NCBI GenBank assembly: GCA_037074705.1
Contig: CM073596.1
Span: forward strand, 22,976,001 to 23,040,000
DNA: 64,000 bases
Source of the DNA: Zhengitettix transpicula
Taxonomy: Eukaryota; Arthropoda; Insecta; Orthoptera; Tetrigidae
Reading direction: 5' to 3'
Shown here: positions 35,291-46,041 of the stretch, one piece after another
Layout of the letters: each line of letters starts with the position of its first letter
Numbering within the stretch: position 1 is the first letter of the stretch
The notes under the pieces: generated by a model
The model's database searches: none
What the model was told of the DNA's origin: nothing
Seen by the model: the letters and a program-made list of their open reading frames with translations, nothing else
Program-made: the position numbers and the translations under genes

Positions 35291-36500
35291 AGAGCATGCT
35301 ACATATGGAATGACCGTAGATGCTCGGTTCGGAAGTATGACCAAATCGAAAATCATTCCTTAGCTACACGTTAATTTCTGTGATACAGTTGTAAAATTTT
35401 GCGTTCTGGATCGATGGTGGTACGGTTACATCCAACGGTATTTAACAGCATTATATACCTTAAAGACAGGCTATGATAACCATTAAAAATTTTATTGGAT
35501 ACATGAATAAAGAGACAGAAAATTACGTTTCTATCTCTCCTATTGATACAACTACAACTGAAAATAATAAATGAAGATAATTAATATAAGACGTTCATCT
35601 AAAAAATAGAGAAGTTAAAACATTGTCTCAAAAGCGCATTGATAGACTCCTCCAAGAAAATTAATCTAAAACTGATAAAAAGAATGATTCATCAAGAAGA
35701 TTTACTCAAGGATTTTCTTCATGAAATTATTTTCCAGACTTGTGTTATATTATAAATATTTCTATTAATTTTCCATTAAACCCCCATTATATATTTGCAA
35801 TTATTTGTTTTTAAAAAATTGCAACTAACAGTCTCCCGAAAATTGACGGTTAAAAATATAAATACTACGCGAACGGATTATGGGCAATTCTGGATATTTC
35901 AAACTGAACTAATGGACTAGTCTGAAAGTTTCTTCTTCAATGAAAGTGAATTAAGTGGTTTTAAAAAAAAAGTAATCAAAGATTCGTCGATAAGAAGTAA
36001 AAAAAATTATATCTCAGGCAGTAAAATAGAACCAACGCAGAATAGTCATATTAAAATACTGAATAAATAACCCGTAAGTCTAATACACTTTAGCTAGTAT
36101 TTTTATTTGAAAAATATTAGTACTGATAAAGGATGTAAAGTATTAACTATAGAGGTCACGGGAGATCTTTATATGGGCGTGATTATGGTATGTCTCACAT
36201 TTGCAACATCCCTAAATGGCTCGAGTAACTGAATCGAGAGAAGAAAATGTTAAAATATTTTATGGTCTTAAAGGTGTACTTGCTAAAAGAAATAATTCTC
36301 TAATTTCAATATTGGCTGATCTTTGGAACCGTTCATAATTGATGATGGCGGAGCTAATAACTAGAAGGTTTTTCGTTTTCAAAGTACCTCCAGGTTTGGA
36401 ATGCGAGATGTGAATGAGGGAAATACAAGGAATCTAACAAATATTCTTCGTAAGTGAAGTGAAAAAAACGAAAGTTACTGCGAGGTTATTTCTCGAAGAC
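35291..36500. other. AT-rich spacer, no gene seen
   Basis: AT-rich DNA with frequent A runs and no coding or repeat structure that I can support. Confidence 0.55.
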
Positions 36501-36509
36501 GACGGAGGG

Positions 36510-37290
36510 ATTATATTTCATAAACCGTGATGTACGATGTTTTCCGAGAATCTTCCTTGGGTTTGGACAAGGGGAAAAAGTGAGCGCGTCCACCGCAGCA
36601 TTGAAATAGCAATCCATTCATGTGGGTTTAATGAGAATAGGTTTTTAGTCTTTTGGTCACTGCAGATGCCCCAATGCAACACTCCGTGTTGGCTTTGTGC
36701 GGAGTCTCGGAGGTGCGTAACTTGAGCCTCCGCCTTCTGCAAACTCGGCGACGTAAAAGCACTAAAGCTAATGTTTCGACACGCATTCCGTTAAGTGTTG
36801 CACGGCCAGGGAATTGTGTTGGCCATGTTGGCCGTGTTTGCTCATCGCAGTTCGCCCAGCTGAGCAAGGTACATATTAGTTCGAGCGCACGCACGCACAC
36901 ACGCAAGCAACCACGCACTTGTCGTAGCTGGAAAACGCATCGAGCCTTGATTAGGCTGCTGCCGCCGCCGCCGTGTTTGCTGTTTTACACAAACAGCAGC
37001 CGGGGCCTCCACGTGCGTGAGCGAATTAGGTTGCGCCAAATTAGACGACGCACTCCAAGCCTGCATCTCCATCACCGACCCGCCGGCTACTGGCGCAATT
37101 AGGTGTCTTACAGGCTCTAATTAGGCGCCGATTCAATTAAACGTGCTCGGCAGCGGCCCTGTAATTCGGTGGCTGGTCACAATGGCGCTAATCAGTTGGC
37201 CACTGTATCGCTGTCGTCTTTCCTGCGACCCCGTGTGTCCTTGGACGTCGCCATTGTTCCCAGCAGAATTCACTTTACGCATCTTTTTCC
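36510..37290. promoter_or_regulatory. Largest GC-rich island with AATTAGG cluster
   Basis: This is the longest and most GC-rich island. Its 3' half has repeated homeodomain-type cores of one form: GATTAGG at 36949-36955 and AATTAGG at 37024-37030, 37097-37103 and 37119-37125, plus AATTAG at 37039-37044. Most sit in CG-rich contexts such as TGGCGCAATTAGG. A short CA/CG-rich repeat (about 36885-36915) and CCG triplets (36962-36973) also occur. A 149-codon plus frame (36653-37102) is overlapped by 96- and 77-codon minus frames. It is Arg/Ser/His-rich and has no domain, so I treat all three as products of low stop density. Confidence 0.42.
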
Positions 37291-38395
37291 TCTCTCTATT
37301 GGTGTATTTCATTTAACCAGTTCAAAACCCTAAATTACAATTTCACTAATCCACTGGACCCTATTTCAGTTGCAACCAAAGTGCGCCAGATTTAATCACT
37401 GAATGGACTTTCCGTCAACACATTATGTAGCATTTTAAGAAGAAATTACTTAAAAATAATAATTTTCGAAACATCAGAAACTCTCCAAAATACTTAATCC
37501 AATGAAGAAAACAATACAATGGTATAGAAGAATTTATGTAGGTTAAGTTTCGACTGAAAATGTGTCAACCATATAACTAGTAAATTTTATTATATTTCTG
37601 ACAAGATTCAGTTTCACAAATTTCGAAGCTAACATACTGAACTTTTTCGGGTTTAATGTGTGTGGTATTCTCTATGTTCCCAACTTGAATTTCTCACCAA
37701 GACTCATCAGACTGAGCATATTATCCGTTCGTGAATATCATAACGATAAAATTTTAAGAATGCCATATTCGTAATAATAAGCTAAATCTCTGATGGGTGA
37801 CTCAGTCTACAACCTGCATAGCTAAATTTTTCATCTACAAGTACGACATAAAATTTCATTTGACCAATATATTTTTTCAGCATTTGTGGATCGACAAAAC
37901 AGGTGTAACGTAATGTAATTAGTTTCCTACAAACTAAAATTTTTAAGCATATTCTTTTGTTTGTCTACTTGTAAGACGCTTAGTAGAAATTAAAATGACT
38001 GCGGAACCTTCATCTTAAAATTGAGGTATTAGTTATTTGATTTATTTTCAATTTAATTTCAAAAAATTAATCAAAATATTATTAATAGGGTTTAAAATCA
38101 AGGATATTCAAGTCTTTACAAATTTGACACATTCTCTCTGCCACTCCAAAAGAAAAAATTGTCCTTATAACGTCGTTCAATGAGTGGAACTTCCAGGATT
38201 ACTGCAATCATGGGGTTGTTACATCCAGATATCCTCTTGGTTAGGGAGTCATACAGACGAGTCAATATTTTGTGTAGCAGATAGGTGACTGATTCTTTTA
38301 TGTATGCCAAATAAATGTCACTGTGGCAGTTTTCTAAAAATCAAGTATATACAGGATGAAAGGATAGTTTCTGAGATATTTTAATTAATTAAATT
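37291..38395. other. AT-rich spacer, no gene seen
   Basis: AT-rich. The 64-codon minus frame at 38116-38310 has mixed residues but no recognisable domain. The patch 38150-38330 is slightly more complex and could be an old repeat. Confidence 0.5.
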
Positions 38396-38400
38396 ACGGG

Positions 38401-38470
38401 GAAAGATTCTGTGAGGCACCGGTGAGGTTCAGTCGTAAAATTCTCAGGTTAATAAGTTTAAATTTCGTAT
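38401..38470 (+). mobile_element. Possible tRNA-like SINE remnant
   Basis: GGTGAGGTTCAGTCG at 38420-38434 resembles a tRNA A-box (TGGCTCAGTCGG type), and AAGTTTAAATTTC at about 38453-38465 resembles a B-box (GGTTCAAATCC type). The spacing is about 20 bp, a little short for a tRNA gene. No cloverleaf can be folded, so this is not a tRNA gene. The match is weak and no A tail follows. Confidence 0.22.
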
Positions 38471-38685
38471 AATTGCATCACATTTGTTTCAGATAGCAGA
38501 TACATCTAATGGCGGAGATCGTTTACCAATAAACGAGAGATTCAAACCTAAACTGCATAATTCCTCTCGGAAAGAATTTATAGTCAGTTTCAAATGGGTG
38601 CAACGTGTATTTCACCCTATCAAATCTTATTGGTTTTTACCTACATGTGTGAAGGTTTTTTTTAATTTTGCGGAGTGATCTGGGT
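38471..38685. other. AT-rich spacer
   Basis: Contains a 64-codon plus frame at 38484-38678 without motif. Nothing else is supported. Confidence 0.45.
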
Positions 38686-38689
38686 CAGA

Positions 38690-38900
38690 CGAGCAGTGCA
38701 GGTGCATAGAACGGCACGATAAGGACCGGTGGCTCCCCTGCCTCTCTGATGGCCGCGTCGACAGATTTAATTAACAGTCAGAGAGAACCACGACGCTTAT
38801 CTCTACGCACGCATTAAGCTAAATGGCGCGGCCTATAAAAACGATTTCGCGCACATGCACTGGCCGTAGTATCACCTGGAGAGAGCTGGACAACTTTGGA
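38690..38900 (+). promoter_or_regulatory. Promoter-like island with TATA box
   Basis: A 200-bp island carries GATAAGG (38719-38725), TTAATTAAC (about 38768-38776) and CTTATCTC (38797-38804, a reverse GATA core). It ends in GGCCTATAAAAACG with TATAAAAA at 38834-38841. About 25 to 35 bp downstream lies GTAGTATCAC, a weak initiator-like context. Together these resemble a TATA-type core promoter with upstream GATA and homeodomain sites firing on the + strand. No coding exon is seen downstream, so it may drive a non-coding RNA or be an enhancer with a chance TATA. Confidence 0.35.
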
Positions 38901-39980
38901 TAAACAAGTTAAAACAGATCACCATCATGATAATATTTAAGTCTTGGAAATAAATAAATTAATGAATATGTTATTATTTACACGATAATAATAACAGCAT
39001 AACAAAATCAACACCTGCTTGTAAATGTAGAATGGTTGGTTACAATTATTCAAAATACTTCGCGTTCCTCAGTACACTATTGTTATAGGTTCTGCGAGGC
39101 AAATATTATAAACTCGGTAATCCGCAAATTCCACAAAAATAAATTTATAGGAGATAAATATCAAATAATTATATATGGAAGGTATCATTACTTTTTGCGT
39201 TTTCATCTTTGTTACAAAGCTTCGCTGTTTTATTTGAACGACAAAGAAAGATGATTAGTTTATGATCCAGTAATGACTCAGTCTCCAGAACGCAATACGC
39301 TGGGTTTAATCTGGTTATAGATAAATTTTATAGTATAAATTGAAATTACAGAACGAGAATACATAACTAAAATTTCGTTTTCATAATTTTTTCTCTCAGA
39401 TTGAACGTTTTACTTAACTAAACAGGAAACAAAGTGTAAACCTCAAAACCTGAGTTCAGATTGCAGAAACAAAGTAACAGTCACTGGAATATAAAGTCAC
39501 TGAAGTCACTACCACTCAAATATTTAACATTCACTCTTTTTCTGAAGCTGCTTCATCCATAACAATCCGTCACAAAACTTTGGTGTGAGAGGTTAAGTTT
39601 CTTTGTTTCTCACAGCAAGTTTTCCAACCATAAATCCAGGAAATCAACTTTAGTCTGGGCTCATAAGAGCAGATGAATTATTTCCAATGGAATAGCAGGG
39701 TTATCCTGTGACAAATGCGGGCACTCGTTAGAGATAGCTTTAAAGACAAGGAAGATCCAATGACCTGGGCCTGCATACAGGAGAATATTGCGTATGTTAA
39801 ATATATGATGAAAAATTAAGAATTGGTTGGTGGTATTAAAAACTTAACGCTGCATTTCAATAATATTTATTAAAATGTATCATCTCAATAAATTTAATAA
39901 AAATAGCATAATCTATTTACTGTTCAACAGTTAAACTATTTTGCTTATAGAATTACTGTTGGCCAGTCCGTCTAGTTAAT
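38901..39980. other. AT-rich spacer, no gene seen
   Basis: AT-rich, becoming slightly more balanced at 39640-39790. The 72-codon frame at 39036-39254 is not domain-like. Confidence 0.5.
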
Positions 39981-39984
39981 GATC

Positions 39985-40480
39985 AATATTCGTAGATATT
40001 CCTTACGAAGTCTGTCTTGATATCTTGTCTCGTAATTCCAGAGGCTGGAAGTGCCTGGCTCGATAAGGCAGTTACCGAGGAGAAGGAGGCTGTAATTATT
40101 TCCGCGGTAACCGAAGCCTACATGCATGATATATTGCCTCCAGCGGCGCTCCCTTTTCCAATTTTCTTTCTGGCAATAAGAATTACCATTATTACAGCTA
40201 CAGCAGGTGCTTCGGGCGGACACCTTCAATTAATTTAGCGCGCCTGCTCGTTGGAACACGGAGGAATTATTTCATTGTACTTCGTTAAGAATTCCTGTGC
40301 AACGAAAACGGATACCGGTGACAGATGCTGGAATGTGTCTGAACACGACTCATTTGTAAATCCGGCAAAGCTTTAATGGAAATGTATTGCGGGCCGTAAC
40401 AGCTTTTACGGAACAGCAACATTATTCTGAGGCGAACGCTTAATTCTCTGGATTTAAATTGATACCGCTGCAAAATGGTC
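39985..40480. promoter_or_regulatory. Enhancer-like island
   Basis: Balanced, complex island with cores such as CAATTAATTTAGCGCGCC near 40227 and GTAATTATTTCCGCGG near 40092, mixing AT cores with CG words. Overlapping plus (40017-40238) and minus (39972-40229, 40285-40473) frames show no domain. The style matches the islands at 9.4, 19.0 and 37.0 kb. Confidence 0.35.
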
Positions 40481-40559
40481 CATTATTCAAAACGGTACAA
40501 CAAAACACGCTTTAGTTTTGTATTATACTCTAGGTATAAAGCTAAATAAGTTGAAACTT

Positions 40560-41085
40560 AATTGTTTTGGTGTAGAATTTGTTTTCTTATTATTATATTT
40601 TATTGTGGGAGGATGGGAATTTTGAAATGGGAAATTGCGATTACAACCATATGGTGACGTCAGCAATATGGTTTAATAAATCTGAACGTGGTTTAGAATA
40701 CGAAGTCCGTACATTCACATCGGTTAATTGCAAAGCTATTCCGAGAAAATCCATCGATTGGATACATCACAGGAAAGTGCATCACCTTCACCACGAGCAA
40801 CAAGCTATTGGTGTCTAAAGGACGGTTGTACATCAGTCACGGAGTCACACTCGTCCAGTGAAAGCCTTTCCAGAGGATTGTGATCTCAGTAATTGAGACA
40901 CCAGTCTCTCCAGCCGAAGTGCTGCGTGTGTGTGTGTTTCCCCGGCCAACGCAAACAGTGAAGATTCTTCAGGGACTTGAAAGTAATCCATCTGCAGGTA
41001 CTGATTCCGTCGTCGCAACATTCCGTCCTTTTTCGATATATGATTGGATGAACAATCGTCAACTTGGCATTCATTGAAAAAATAC
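40560..41085. promoter_or_regulatory. Higher-GC island with GT repeat
   Basis: Balanced sequence with a short GTGTGTGTGTGT run near 40925-40937. Five overlapping frames of 65 to 80 codons on both strands lie here and none is recognised. It is possibly regulatory or an old repeat. Confidence 0.22.
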
Positions 41086-42875
41086 AAATTAATTTCAAAT
41101 AAATTTTGTGCATTACATTAACAACTCATAATTGAAAAATTATTGAGTTCTCATCGCTACCGATTTTATTACTCTCGAATATTTTAAAACATTTGTAAAA
41201 TAAATTAATATAACTTAGTGGCGACGTGGACTAAAATTAAGAGCCATTGAAAAATAAGTACACTACTTTGTTCACTGACCACTTACGCTGTTTAAGATGA
41301 AAATAAAATGACGATAGCAAATATCAAAAAGAGGTGTTAGAAATAAAGAAATTGTAGGAATATATATAGTCGATCCGATGAATTAACAATTTAGTTTCAG
41401 GTTTGAAACTACAGATCTCAATAATTTAAAACATTACAAGAGAGACGAAGAACCAATTAATTTTAATAAAATTGTAAAAATAAATTTCGTGCTGATCCTC
41501 TTGATTTATATTTTACAAACGAAAGGCAGTATAATGCTTTGTTGCATCAAAAGAAATTTGTACACTTAATGTTTGAGAATTACATACAATCTACTTTAGA
41601 AATTAGAGAAATATAGGCTAATATAATATATAAATAACTGATAGGAAAAAGAGACTGAGAAAGCCACCGTCATGGATCATTAATCGGTGATTGTTACATT
41701 TTAAAATTAAATTATTTCAAAAGCAAAATTTATATATTAATCTGCTCGAAAATACATTAAACTATGGAATTTAATTGATCCATTAAATTCAGTTCCTTGA
41801 TAAGATTATAAAACTAAATGTTAAGTATTCACTTTAAACTCCTTGACATGTTTTGCATGAAATACTAGAGATGCATGACTTGGTAAATTGTTGTTTCCAT
41901 TTCGTGTAGGTGTATTGTAGCCGATTTTGGAATTTCGAAAGTTTTCTAAATAAGTCATCAAAATTTTGGAAATAAATAAATCATCTTGACTGACAAAAAT
42001 CCTTTATATATTAATAAGCGACACAGATAATCAGTCAACACACTCTTCTTCTCGTAATTCAGTCATTTAAACCAAAACTCTTTTGTTTTCATTTTTTCCT
42101 GCTGTCATCCTGGCACTTAAAACCAGTTTCTCGTTGACAGCTCGTTAAGATAACTACGTCCTCAATAACTTTACGGCATAATCAGTGCTCATTCACGGGC
42201 GCTTTGGTCATTCGACTTCCTTTACTACAGCAACAGCTTGCTTCACCTATCACACTTTATTTTTGGCGAATTGTCTTGTACATATAACCGCCATCAATTT
42301 AGCAATGATTAGACTTTTATGATCATTATATAAATTTTATTACTTCAATAAATAATCAAACGTTTACAACTACAGCATTATATATGTTCCTGCTGATTAA
42401 ATCTGTATTTCATATATTGTATTTTAATATATTTTAAAACTTGTTAGAAAGTTTAAGTAAAATTGTCTACATTCCATTATATAGGGCCTACACCCCAACA
42501 CTACTAGTGTTAATATAAATATTTTTTACTGTTTACGAAAATTAGTCGTCTAGAATGAACTACAGTGCGTTTTCATTAATGCAGTAGGTCATGTAAGAAA
42601 TTTTCGAGTATACATTAAAGGTTTTATTAGCTTCATCACGTCCAATTTAGAATGCGGAGAAGTTCTAAGTATCTTCGTAAGATTAATCAACCATGATAAA
42701 AATAAAGTTTAGTGCTGAGACTACACGCTTATTCCGTTATATTATTGAAGGATTTACTTGCGTCTTTGTGTTTCATCGTTTACAGAATGGTTTTATGAAT
42801 GTTGTGCTACTACAGTTACTGCAATCCTAGTTCAATAAATACATACCTAAATATTTCAGAGGGCATTATCCAAGC
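41086..42875. other. Long AT-rich spacer, no gene seen
   Basis: AT-rich with no open frame above 60 codons. A near-copy of the TAGGCCTA word (AGGGCCTAC) is at 42482-42490. No other structure was noticed. Confidence 0.55.
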
Positions 42876-42879
42876 CCAA

Positions 42880-43275
42880 GCAATCAATTAGGCAGTGAAT
42901 TTGTTATGGTAGTAGTACAAGGCAGAGCAGAGCGAAAGCCGGCCAAATGGGCAGTGGGAATGTGCAATGTTGCTGGGCTAACGAGCCCTCCACAGGTCGC
43001 AAGTTGTGGCCAGATCAAAGGCACGAGTCGGCCATTGAGGAGGCTAATCCCGCAGTCACCACCGTCTGGTCCACACCAACACCCCATAGCTCATTGCCCT
43101 GTGCCAACAGACGCCCATTCACATATCTGCAAATCGCCAAATTGCTGCTCATATAAAAATCCTGCCCATCAGACGACCGGCAACACAAGTGTCGAGCCCG
43201 ACACAAATGCTGCACTCAGTGGCGAGAAACTTGAAAATGAAACGGTAGGAACACATATTTCCCCATAGTGCGTAA
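42880..43275. promoter_or_regulatory. GC-richer island with overlapping frames
   Basis: About 390 bp of C-rich, balanced sequence. Frames of 120 (+, 42906-43268), 69 (+), 67 (-) and 66 (-) codons share the same DNA. The longest is Pro/Thr/Cys-rich without a domain. Because both strands are equally open, a coding role is not supported. A regulatory module or an exon of an unknown gene remain options. Confidence 0.22.
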
Positions 43276-44045
43276 GTAGATGAATATCTGGCATTGCTTG
43301 AAAAATCTAATCGTCGAACAAAAAATTATTCCCTTCAAACTGGAAGGAATACCGATAAAATTAAGGAAATGTCAGACATTACTTTGGGACCAAGCAACTT
43401 ATTATTTACAACATTGTTCGTTCAAAGTGAAATATATGGCCAGTTTTTCGGTGTATTCCATATGATTTTGAATACGTAGTCAAACCTAAATCGAAGCACT
43501 GTAAATGACTAGAAATTTAGTGTTATTGATCAACGAATCGCATTTATACTAAAGCTTATGTTTATCCTCATTCTAGTGCTCTTTCACGTCCTTATATTCT
43601 TCTTTTCCTTCTCAAAATGTTTTTCGTATTATTTTTCCTTCAGTTTATCTTTTTTATTGTCTTCCTCGTTCTTGTAATTATTAGAATCATTGATGTCACT
43701 ATAACACGATGTATTATGTAGTTGTTTATTTTCCATTTTTTTAATGATCTACGCTACTGCACCTGATTACACTGGAGGAACCATTGTATATTTATTTTTA
43801 TCTTTCGTCCATTTCCCTTCGACCAGACTGGCACAGAAAAAACTGTGAGCATTCTTAACTCCGTAAATTGAACTCCTTTAATCCAATTATTAATTTTTAA
43901 CTATAAATGCTCACTTTTGTAACGCTAAGGTGCAAATAACATTGTTGAAAAATCAATACAACTGCTGCCCGTTTTGTTACATTTTTTAATATTCTTCTTC
44001 TGTTTCCGTGGTTTATTTCTCATTGTTCTGAATCGTAAAATTCTA
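43276..44045. other. AT-rich spacer
   Basis: AT-rich with T-rich stretches near 43560-43690 and 43980-44040. The latter would serve as the pyrimidine-rich region before the exon-like segment that follows. Confidence 0.45.
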
Positions 44046-44048
44046 CAG

Positions 44049-44424
44049 ATTCTGACACTTGTGTGTCCTGTATGGAAGGTTGTGCATCCAAGCCACAAAA
44101 AATAAAACAGATTGATAATATGCACAACGGGGAGAAAATTTCAAGTATTCAATGCATTCCACAGTCTGATATAAGCAAAATTAACTTTGTACCTCTGAAT
44201 GTTACACCTCCATTTATTCGTGGGATTGTACATTTTACTCCGTCTGCAGATTTGATTCCTCGAGTCTGTATTACAGCGCCGGCATTTCGCCTGAACAAGA
44301 ATCTGCCTTATCGTATGAAGAGCACGTCTTTGTGGAAGAGCCACAGCTTCCCGCCTGGAGCTCACTTTTCCAAATGCGTGGGCGGGACTTGCGGAAGCGA
44401 CGTACAGTCTCGTCAGGACCGCAG
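44049..44424 (+). CDS. Candidate internal exon, function unknown
   Basis: The + frame is open from before 44049 to a stop near 44500, giving at least 145 codons. An acceptor-like TTCTACAG (44041-44048) follows T-rich DNA, and a donor-like CGCAGGTACAAA places GT at 44425. Between them are about 125 codons of mixed residues including Cys pairs (CVSCMEGC, CVGGTCG), with no homopolymer bias. That is more protein-like than any other frame here. I recognise no domain. A 104-codon minus frame overlaps part of it, and local GC content lowers stop density, so chance is a serious alternative. No partner exon is identified. Confidence 0.25.
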
Positions 44425-44499
44425 GTACAAACAAACCACTTTTAGTAGCCATCAATTCGGAACTTTAACGAAAATTCACCCAATTCCAACATTACGATG

Positions 44500-45055
44500 A
44501 TAATTCATTGTGCCTAGATCTTTGATACGCCATTTGGGTGATATTCATGTGTCCCAGTATCAGTCCTCAGTCCACCATTTTCGTAACATTCATTCTATAT
44601 TTTAGAAGAAAATTATTATTTTTATTTTTCTGCTAATATACAATCTACAAAATATATATGGCGGCATCTTCAGTTATAGAATTTGTGTGTAAATACATAA
44701 TCATTTCCCAGGCGCTGAATATAAAGTTATCGCAGATAAATTGATGGCATGTAAAATTCTGGGTAGGCCTACAAAGACTTTTCGCTTACGAATTAATGAT
44801 TAAACAATTAATGTTGATCATTGACGATTACTTCTTGAGGCTCAGTATAATTAATTTAAAAAATTACCTGAAATTTTGAACTCCTCGTAACACTCCTCAA
44901 ATTAACCTATATTCTATGCACATAGTAAAAAGAAATAGTACAACTTCTAATTAATTAATTGATTAATTGTCTAAGGACAACTTTAATTTTTATTGCGTGG
45001 TAACTAACTGAATAACGTTCTTTAAACGATTTCTTTAAAAATATTATATATAAAA

Positions 45056-45096
<41 letters not shown>

Positions 45097-45355
45097 CTTT
45101 TATCTTACTTTACAGTCTTCGAGTAGACACAGGGTGAAACATAATTTTTAGAATATTATGGAGTCAGGAAACAATTTAACTCTCTTGTTTATCTAAGTTG
45201 AATAAGAAAATAAAATGTTCGGCGACCATAACGACATCATATAAGTATTGGAGAAAAATTTCTCGAGACGTATATTTATATAAAAATTGAGTGCTTAAAT
45301 GGCTCCTCGTATGAAAATTTGTAGTTGAATGAAGAGAATCTTTGATGCAATGTAA
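44500..45355. other. AT-rich spacer with (TA)n
   Basis: AT-rich. TAGGCCTA lies at 44764-44771, and the microsatellite is listed separately. A 77-codon minus frame at 45176-45409 is without motif. Confidence 0.5.
45060..45094. repeat. (TA)17 microsatellite
   Basis: Uninterrupted TA repeat read directly from the sequence, preceded by a degenerate ATATTTATA-type lead-in. Confidence 0.97.
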
Positions 45356-45359
45356 GGAT

Positions 45360-45650
45360 CCAAATAAGCGGATTATTTCAACGACGTCGCTAGCAATCCG
45401 ACAGCGCACAAGAGACGCCCAGCGCGATCGTCAGAGATGATACCCTCTCGCGCCACAGAGTGTACGCATAATGCACAGTCACGGTTCGCCGAAATCTTCC
45501 CGCTACGGGTGTGAACACTTTGAGGAAATAACTCAACAAGACACTCAATACCGTAGAGCTATCTCGCTGACAGCCAAGATAGATTACTATCTACATTACT
45601 TACCGCAGAACTGCTTTATTGAGCGGTATAACACTCAAACCTTTGATTCC
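45360..45650. promoter_or_regulatory. GC-richer island
   Basis: A compact block with CG-containing words (CAGCGCGATCGTC near 45420, CTCTCGCGCC near 45446). The 60-codon plus frame at 45471-45653 is not domain-like. It is regulatory-like by composition only. Confidence 0.25.
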
Positions 45651-45908
45651 TAACCGTAACTTATAAACTATGAAAATTATATAAACGCAATAAGAATTAA
45701 ATTTACAAGACCAAATAAATTAAACTTCACAAAGATTATATCCAGTTCACTAAAATAACATAGAGACCGTTTAAAATCGTTATTAAAATTACATTGGTAG
45801 AATTTTAAAAAATCGTGAAGAATACGGTCTTATTTGAAGCTTCGTTACTAGTGAATATTGTAAAAGTGCCTGCGAAAACTTTTTGAGCACAGACAAAGAC
45901 ACACACAA

Positions 45909-45949
<41 letters not shown>

Positions 45950-45953
45950 TATT

Positions 45954-45995
<42 letters not shown>

Positions 45996-46041
45996 CATAT
46001 ATATAGATATATTATATATTATACACATATATATATATATA
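45909..46041. repeat. Compound (TA)n microsatellite, ~130 bp
   Basis: A long TA tract interrupted by GTA, TTATACA and AGATA units. It is the longest simple repeat in the window. The Tyr/Ile-rich frames on both strands through it are artefacts. Confidence 0.97.

Noticed and set aside
36653..37102. 149-codon plus-strand frame, the longest in the window
   Set aside because: Arg/Ser/His-rich without domain, overlapped by 96- and 77-codon minus frames, and located in the GC-richest island where stops are rare.
38401..38470. A tRNA gene
   Set aside because: A- and B-box-like words exist but no cloverleaf or acceptor stem can be formed; kept only as a weak SINE trace.
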